A stretch of DNA of 10,696 bases. Source: Methylotenera sp. (GTDB lineage: Bacteria > Pseudomonadota > Gammaproteobacteria > Burkholderiales > Methylophilaceae). Under the pieces are notes generated by a model that was not told the origin of the DNA, made no database searches, and saw nothing but the letters and a program-made list of their open reading frames with translations. This document shows, one piece after another, positions 6,599 to 10,696 of this stretch; positions within the stretch are counted from its first letter, which is position 1; each line of letters begins with the position of its first letter. Made by a program: the position numbers and the translations under genes. Location: positions 1-10,696 of the forward strand of contig SXVG01000046.1 in assembly GCA_005791685.1 (NCBI GenBank), in the 5' to 3' direction.

Positions 6599-8088
6599 AA
6601 CAAGGTATGCAACTCCGGTTTTCACAAAACCTTAGCCTCACCCCGCAATTGCAACAAGCCATTAGGTTATTACAGCTGTCCACCTTAGAACTCAATCAAG
6701 AAATTGATGCGCTCATGCAGACTAACCCGCTGCTAGAAAGAGGCGAGGACGAGGAGGACGAGTATGACCAGAACAACAGTGACGCCGAAGTCGCGCAGGA
6801 CAGCAGTCAGCACACCGGTGAGACCAACGAGGCTTATGCGAACGAATTGAACGCCAGCGCGACGGTGGAATTTGAGCAAAATGCCCATGACTTTGCCAGT
6901 GAATTTAACGGTGATTACGACGCCTTGCCAAACGGCAGTTTATGGGACGAGGCTCATGGCCCAGCCGACGATGACAGCGATTTTAGGTCGCAAGATAGTT
7001 TATCCATCAGCCTAAGAGCACACCTGTTATCCCAACTCAAACTCCTGCCCCTCTCGGAACGTGATCAAACACTGGCATGGCTGTTGGTGGACAGCATCAA
7101 TGAGGACGGTTATTTGGAAGCCTCGCTAGACAGCCTCATGGAGCAACTGCCGGCCGAATTGGAAATGGATGCGCTGGAATTGCAAACCGCGTTACACCAC
7201 ATTCAAAATTTGGATCCGATAGGGGTGGGTGCACGTCATTTAAGTGAATGCCTGTTATTGCAACTGGCAGCAAAACCTGACGACACCCCACACCTAAACT
7301 TAGCCAAACGCACCGCACAAAGTCATTTGCCCCTGCTGGGCGCCCGAGATTTTGGCAAATTACGTAAAGCCTTAGCCTGCGATGAAGCCACGCTTAAAAG
7401 CGTGCAACAGCTGATAGCCAGCCTTAATCCTAGACCAGGCAATGCGTTTGGCGTGGTAGGTTCCGAGCAATACATACAGCACGAAGTCATCGTCAAAAAG
7501 GTAAAAGGCATTTGGCTGGCCAGCCTCAATGAAACCGTCATCCCTAAACTTAAAATCAACCAACTTTACGCGAGCATTTTGAAGCGCAACCGAGACAGCG
7601 CCAGCTTATCCCTGCAAAATCAATTGCAAGAAGCCAAATGGATGATTAAAAACATTCAGCAGCGCTTTGCCACCATCTTACGCGTCGCCCAGGCCATTAC
7701 CGATAGGCAACGGAATTTTTTAGAATACGGTGAAGTCGCCATGCGGCCCATGGTGTTGCGTGAAATTGCCGAAGAACTGGATTTGCATGAATCGACCATC
7801 TCACGGGTCACCAACAATAAATACATGTTGACCCCACGCGGGGTGTTTGAACTTAAATATTTCTTTGGTGGCGCGCTGGCCACAGACAGTGGCGGGGCTT
7901 GCTCGGCAACCGCCATACGGGCTTTGATTAAACAATTGGTCGAGCAAGAAAATGTCAAGAAACCCTATTCGGACAATCAAATAACCGACTTATTGGCCAA
8001 ACAAGGCATAGTCGTGGCCCGCCGCACCATAGCCAAATACCGCGAGTCGCTCAACATTGCGCCGGCCAGCTGTAGAAAATCCTTATAA
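6595..8088 (+). CDS. rpoN: RNA polymerase sigma-54 factor RpoN
   Basis: This is a 497-residue sigma-54 factor, which directs RNA polymerase to -24/-12 promoters together with AAA+ activators. Region I is the Gln/Leu-rich QNLSLTPQLQQAIRLLQLST (11-30). Region II is a very acidic linker (about 50-130). The core-binding domain (about 135-335) contains DSINEDGYLE and LDPIGVGARHL. The helix-turn-helix lies around 386-425 with LREIAEELDLHESTISRV, and the RpoN box ARRTIAKYRE at 475-484 is intact. It is slightly longer than E. coli RpoN (477), mostly in region II. The start at 6595 fits the conserved MKQGMQLRFSQ opening and overlaps the lptB stop (ATGA) with no clear Shine-Dalgarno, so translation is probably coupled to lptB. 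Confidence 0.97.
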   Translation: MKQGMQLRFSQNLSLTPQLQQAIRLLQLSTLELNQEIDALMQTNPLLERGEDEEDEYDQNNSDAEVAQDSSQHTGETNEAYANELNASATVEFEQNAHDFASEFNGDYDALPNGSLWDEAHGPADDDSDFRSQDSLSISLRAHLLSQLKLLPLSERDQTLAWLLVDSINEDGYLEASLDSLMEQLPAELEMDALELQTALHHIQNLDPIGVGARHLSECLLLQLAAKPDDTPHLNLAKRTAQSHLPLLGARDFGKLRKALACDEATLKSVQQLIASLNPRPGNAFGVVGSEQYIQHEVIVKKVKGIWLASLNETVIPKLKINQLYASILKRNRDSASLSLQNQLQEAKWMIKNIQQRFATILRVAQAITDRQRNFLEYGEVAMRPMVLREIAEELDLHESTISRVTNNKYMLTPRGVFELKYFFGGALATDSGGACSATAIRALIKQLVEQENVKKPYSDNQITDLLAKQGIVVARRTIAKYRESLNIAPASCRKSL

Positions 8089-8098
8089 AACCCGTTTA

Positions 8099-8155
8099 TT
8101 AAGCGCCATTTTTCGCGCCATCCATACCCACTATGGCGAGCAAAACAGCGCTTAA
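8099..8155 (+). repeat. Nested inverted repeat just downstream of rpoN
   Basis: The outer arms TTAAGCGC (8099-8106) and GCGCTTAA (8148-8155) are perfect complements. Inside them CGCCAT (8116-8121) pairs with ATGGCG (8133-8138) across an 11-nt loop. GCGCCAT occurs twice (8103-8109 and 8115-8121), so alternative pairings exist. No U-run follows directly, so this is not a classic intrinsic terminator. It could be an mRNA 3' stabiliser, a processing site or a leader element for hpf. Confidence 0.5.
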
Positions 8156-8174
8156 AAATATTCTTAAGGGCGCT
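8147..8174 (+). repeat. Alternative hairpin sharing an arm with the preceding repeat
   Basis: AGCGC (8147-8151) pairs with GCGCT (8170-8174) and TTAA (8152-8155) with TTAA (8164-8167), with a two-G bulge and an 8-nt AU-rich loop. This hairpin uses the same bases as the right arm of the 8099-8155 repeat, so the two structures exclude each other. No downstream U-tract is present. Confidence 0.4.
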
Positions 8175-8285
8175 AGCACAGAAGCCGGCTAACGGTGTAA
8201 ACTAAAACTGTTCGGTAAGTTTTTAACTGGCTAGAAATTCAGCGATTGCCGGTTTCTAACAGTCACACTTGCGGAATATTTTAAT

Positions 8286-8291
8286 AAGGAG
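8286..8291 (+). promoter_or_regulatory. Strong ribosome binding site of hpf
   Basis: AAGGAG lies 6 nt before ATG 8298. It is the best Shine-Dalgarno match in the window and contrasts with the weak or absent sites of rpoN, hprK and rapZ. This fits a high translation rate for an abundant ribosome-associated protein. Confidence 0.75.
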
Positions 8292-8297
8292 CAAGTC

Positions 8298-8639
8298 ATG
8301 AATTTACAATTAACCGGTCTGCATTTAGAAGTAACCCCTGCATTGCGTGAGTATGTCACCAGCAAATTATCCAGAATTAGCAACCACTTTGATCATGTGA
8401 TCGATGTCAAAGTAACCATGAGTGTAGAAAAGCTTGCCCAAAAAGTAGAAGCGACCCTGCACGTACCTGGCAATGACTTACATGCGGCCTGCGAAGATGA
8501 CAATATGTACAGCGCCATAGACATGTTGACCGACAAACTCGATCGCCAAGTAGTCAAACACAAAGAAAAACATGCTGACCATCACAAATCACATGGTGCG
8601 GTAAAACACCAAAGCCTAGATGCAGAAAATTTGAATTAA
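8298..8639 (+). CDS. hpf: Ribosome hibernation-promoting factor, short form
   Basis: This 113-residue cytoplasmic protein belongs to the HPF/RaiA (S30AE) family, which binds the 30S subunit at the mRNA/tRNA channel and silences ribosomes in stationary phase or starvation. The opening MNLQLTGLHLEVTPALREYV, the basic/aromatic segment KLSRISNHFDHVIDVKVTM and DMYSAIDML-like DNMYSAIDML (68-77) are diagnostic. The length fits short HPF (95 in E. coli), not the roughly 190-residue dimerising long form, because the C-terminal dimerisation domain is absent. A short His/Lys-rich tail follows from about residue 88. It sits between rpoN and hprK; in enterics the next gene would be ptsN. Confidence 0.93.
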   Translation: MNLQLTGLHLEVTPALREYVTSKLSRISNHFDHVIDVKVTMSVEKLAQKVEATLHVPGNDLHAACEDDNMYSAIDMLTDKLDRQVVKHKEKHADHHKSHGAVKHQSLDAENLN

Positions 8640-8696
8640 TCTTTCTTTTAATTGACGTTCACTTAAACGCTATTCAACGTAAATTTTTACTATCCC

Positions 8697-9644
8697 ATGG
8701 CTCAAATAAACGTAGCTGAGCTATACAAACAAACCCGCCGTAAGCTAAAAATGCATTGGGTCGCAGGGCTTAACGGCGGGTCTAACACCCTTAGCAGTGA
8801 AACCGTCGCCAAACCGTCTTTGGCGCTGATAGGCCACTTAAATTTTGTCCATCCCAATCGCGTACAAGTATTGGGTTGCGCGGAGATGGATTATTTACGC
8901 AGCCTAACCGCCAGTGCAGCCGATGGCGCCATCAAAAATTTATTCTCCACCGATTTGGCGGTGGTCATCGTGGCCAACGGCGAAACGGTACCGAATTCTT
9001 TATTGGATGCCGCCAATAGCCACAACACCCCGCTCTTTACCTCCACCTTAGCCAGCCCCGTGCTGATGGACATACTCAACCATTTTCTAGCCCATGCCGT
9101 GGCCGAATCCATCAGTTTGCATGGCGTTTTTATGGAAGTACAAGGTTTTGGCGCCTTGATTAAAGGGGAAGCGGCGATAGGCAAAAGCGAGCTGGCCTTA
9201 GAGCTTATTTCACGTGGTCACCGCATCATCGCCGATGATGTGGTGGATTTTTATCGAATTTCACCCGAGCGGGTTGAAGGTCGCTGCCCCAGCTTGCTGC
9301 AAGATTTTTTAGAAGTGCGCGGTTTAGGCGTATTAAACATACGCGCTCTGTTTGGTGACAATGCCGTCAAGCCGACCAAACCCTTGGACGTCATCATACA
9401 GCTGGAAATGGCCGACAAACAAACCCTGCCCGCGCTCGATAGACTCAACACTTCGGCGCAACACGAAGAAGTGTTGGGCGTTAAAATAGCCAAAATAAAA
9501 ATTCCCATTGCCGCCGGCCGCAACATCGCGGTACTGGTGGAAGTGGCTATACGCAACCATGTGCTATTATTGCGTGGCATCAACGCCACCAAACAATTAA
9601 TGCAGCGCCAACAGCGCGAGATGAAGAAAAGCATACCCACTTAA
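8697..9644 (+). CDS. hprK: HPr kinase/phosphorylase
   Basis: This is a 315-residue bifunctional enzyme that phosphorylates the PTS protein HPr on a serine with ATP or pyrophosphate and reverses the reaction with phosphate. The N-terminal domain (about 1-130) is present, so this is the long form, unlike the short alphaproteobacterial enzyme. The catalytic domain has LHGVFMEVQGFG (141-152), a P-loop GEAAIGKSELALEL (157-170), HRIIADDVV (175-183) and the family signature EVRGLGVLNIRALFG (206-220). AGRNIAVLVEVA (273-284) closes the domain. The P-loop fits GxxxxGKS but has AA where SG or SS is usual. No Shine-Dalgarno is visible before the ATG, but the opening MAQINVAELY matches family starts. It lies 57 nt after hpf and 12 nt before rapZ. 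In proteobacteria it is thought to tune PTS-based signalling. Confidence 0.95.
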   Translation: MAQINVAELYKQTRRKLKMHWVAGLNGGSNTLSSETVAKPSLALIGHLNFVHPNRVQVLGCAEMDYLRSLTASAADGAIKNLFSTDLAVVIVANGETVPNSLLDAANSHNTPLFTSTLASPVLMDILNHFLAHAVAESISLHGVFMEVQGFGALIKGEAAIGKSELALELISRGHRIIADDVVDFYRISPERVEGRCPSLLQDFLEVRGLGVLNIRALFGDNAVKPTKPLDVIIQLEMADKQTLPALDRLNTSAQHEEVLGVKIAKIKIPIAAGRNIAVLVEVAIRNHVLLLRGINATKQLMQRQQREMKKSIPT

Positions 9645-9656
9645 CTATCGGCTGTC

Positions 9657-10526
9657 ATGAAACAACTCATCATCATTACCGGCCTGTCTGGATCGGGTAA
9701 AAGCATAGCCTTACACGCGCTGGAAGACAGCGGTTACTATTGCATCGATAATTTACCCGCCACCATGTTGCCGCAAATTGCCGAGCACTTGCGTGCGGAA
9801 AACAAACGCCCCGGCAGTGTCAATAGGCCCAATTTTGATCGGGTCGCCATCAGCATCGATAGCCGTAGCGCGGCCATTGAGACCTTGCCCAGCCACATTG
9901 AACAATTAAAATTGCAAAATGTGAAAACCCAAGTGCTGTTCTTGGAATCCAATGTTGAAACCTTGGTTAAACGCTTTAGCGAAACACGGCGCAAACACCC
10001 CTTAAGCCGAGACACCACCACTTTGGCTGAAAGCATTGCGTTTGAACGTGAACTGCTCAGCAACTTAGGCAATTTAGGCCATGTCATCGACACCAGCCAC
10101 ATCAGCGCCAACAAACTTCGGTCTTGGGTTAAAGACGCCGTAGCCTTAGAGCACACCGGCCTCACCGTATTGTTCACCTCGTTTGGCTTTAAACATGGTG
10201 TGCCACTCGATGCGGATTTTGTGTTTGATATACGCTGCCTGCCGAATCCGCATTACGATGCCAAATTGCGTGATTTAACCGGTCGCGATGCGGCCGTGCA
10301 AGCTTTTCTACAGAGTCAAAACAACGTGCAAGACATGTTGCATGACATCCAACACTATATAGAAAAATGGCTGCCCTGCTTTATTGCCGACAACCGTAGC
10401 TACCTCACCGTGGCCATAGGTTGCACCGGTGGCCAGCACCGTTCGGTGTATTTTGTTGAGGCCTTAAGTCAGCACTTTATGACGCAACATAAAGTGTTGA
10501 CCAGGCACCGAGAACTAAAACAGTAG
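9657..10526 (+). CDS. rapZ: RapZ-type P-loop nucleotide- and RNA-binding protein
   Basis: This 289-residue protein of the YvcJ/RapZ family has an N-terminal kinase-like domain with Walker A GLSGSGKS (9-16) and the YYCIDNLPATMLP segment (27-39). The C-terminal domain holds SFGFKHGVP (175-183), FDIRCLPNP (190-198) and GCTGGQHRSV (255-264). Length is normal (284 in E. coli). In E. coli RapZ binds small RNAs GlmY/GlmZ and steers decay of glmS mRNA, and it responds to GlcN6P, a cell-envelope precursor. Betaproteobacteria generally are not known to have GlmY/GlmZ, so the RNA partner here is unknown. It starts 12 nt after hprK and is surely cotranscribed. Confidence 0.95.
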   Translation: MKQLIIITGLSGSGKSIALHALEDSGYYCIDNLPATMLPQIAEHLRAENKRPGSVNRPNFDRVAISIDSRSAAIETLPSHIEQLKLQNVKTQVLFLESNVETLVKRFSETRRKHPLSRDTTTLAESIAFERELLSNLGNLGHVIDTSHISANKLRSWVKDAVALEHTGLTVLFTSFGFKHGVPLDADFVFDIRCLPNPHYDAKLRDLTGRDAAVQAFLQSQNNVQDMLHDIQHYIEKWLPCFIADNRSYLTVAIGCTGGQHRSVYFVEALSQHFMTQHKVLTRHRELKQ

Positions 10527-10568
10527 GCTGAAATCCAGCCCGTATTATTAATCCATACGCAGTCATTT

Positions 10569-10572
10569 AGGA
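10569..10572 (+). promoter_or_regulatory. Ribosome binding site of the EIIA gene
   Basis: AGGA lies 6 nt before ATG 10579, supporting the start of the partial gene at the right edge. Confidence 0.5.
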
Positions 10573-10578
10573 AAGACC

Positions 10579-10696
10579 ATGATAGGCATTTTAATCATCG
10601 CCCACGGCAGTTTGGGCAAAAGTTTGATGGAGTGCGCACAGCATGTTATTGGCAATGAACCTAGGCAAGTCGCCTACCTAGCCGTCACCGACCAAG
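10579..10696 (+). CDS. PTS EIIA component, mannose/fructose (ManX-like) family, partial
   Basis: The first 39 codons are visible; the gene runs off the right edge. The opening MIGILIIAHGSLGKSLMECA is typical of the EIIA-Man family, with the phosphorylatable histidine at H9 in IIAHGSLG. Such proteins accept phosphate from HPr. In Betaproteobacteria this gene usually precedes HPr (ptsH) and EI (ptsI) and belongs to a PTS with few or no sugar permeases, acting mainly in regulation. Its place 52 nt after rapZ, with hprK upstream, fits that pattern. The rest of the gene and the expected ptsH/ptsI lie outside the window. Confidence 0.85.
   Translation, partial: MIGILIIAHGSLGKSLMECAQHVIGNEPRQVAYLAVTDQ

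Larger units (their letters stand above)
8089..8297 (+). promoter_or_regulatory. rpoN-hpf intergenic region
   Basis: This is the largest gap in the plus-strand cluster (209 bp). Besides the hairpins in its first half, it holds a 6-bp dyad ACTGTT/AACAGT (8207-8212 and 8258-8263) in the hpf leader. A weak -10-like TAAACT (8198-8203) has only a 3/6 -35 match 17 bp upstream. hpf is often transcribed separately from rpoN, so a promoter is expected here, but I cannot place it with confidence. I found no -24/-12 sigma-54 site with correct spacing. Confidence 0.4.

Noticed and set aside
8228..8250. Possible sigma-54 (-24/-12) promoter with TGGC and TTGC elements before hpf
   Set aside because: The GG and GC dinucleotides are about 17 bp apart rather than the required 10, so the site cannot be a -24/-12 promoter.
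8652..8676. Possible promoter for hprK with a TTGACG -35
   Set aside because: No acceptable -10 hexamer lies 16-18 bp downstream; TATTCA comes after only 13 bp.

Overview
The window looks like chromosomal DNA of a Betaproteobacterium. The best evidence is the gene order: Kdo/LPS transport genes, then rpoN, hpf, a long-form hprK, rapZ and the start of a mannose/fructose-type PTS EIIA gene. Long-form HPr kinase next to rapZ is typical of Betaproteobacteria, whereas enterics carry ptsN-rapZ-npr at this place. I cannot name a family with confidence, though a Methylophilales/Nitrosomonadales-like lineage would fit. There are no mobile elements, tRNAs, rRNAs or CRISPR arrays, and coding density is high.

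Layout. Left block, minus strand (49-3126): a CPA2-type K+/H+ antiporter with a C-terminal RCK module, followed 9 nt later by a glycine oxidase of the ThiO type. A 240-bp divergent intergenic region (3127-3366) holds a plausible plus-strand promoter and two interlocking inverted repeats, one of which ends exactly at the -35 box. Right block, plus strand (3367-10696): a fused kdsD-kdsC gene, lptC, lptA, lptB, rpoN, a 209-bp gap with strong dyad symmetry, hpf, hprK, rapZ and the first 39 codons of a PTS EIIA gene that runs off the window.

How the genes work together. The kdsD-kdsC fusion encodes the first step (ribulose-5-P to arabinose-5-P) and the third step (Kdo-8-P to Kdo) of Kdo synthesis. 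LptC, LptA and LptB are parts of the machine that carries finished LPS to the outer membrane. lptA, lptB and rpoN are joined by ATGA start/stop overlaps, so sigma-54 production is translationally tied to LPS export. The tail of the cluster (hpf, hprK, rapZ, EIIA) is a regulatory set: ribosome hibernation, HPr serine phosphorylation, an RNA-binding/sensor protein, and a PTS phosphocarrier.

The most notable item is the 394-residue KdsD-KdsC fusion. Its SIS isomerase domain keeps all four catalytic residues, the usual tandem CBS pair is missing, and a complete KdsC HAD phosphatase is attached in its place through a short Pro/basic linker. Other points of interest are the absence of ptsN between hpf and hprK, an altered P-loop in HprK, and the structured intergenic regions.
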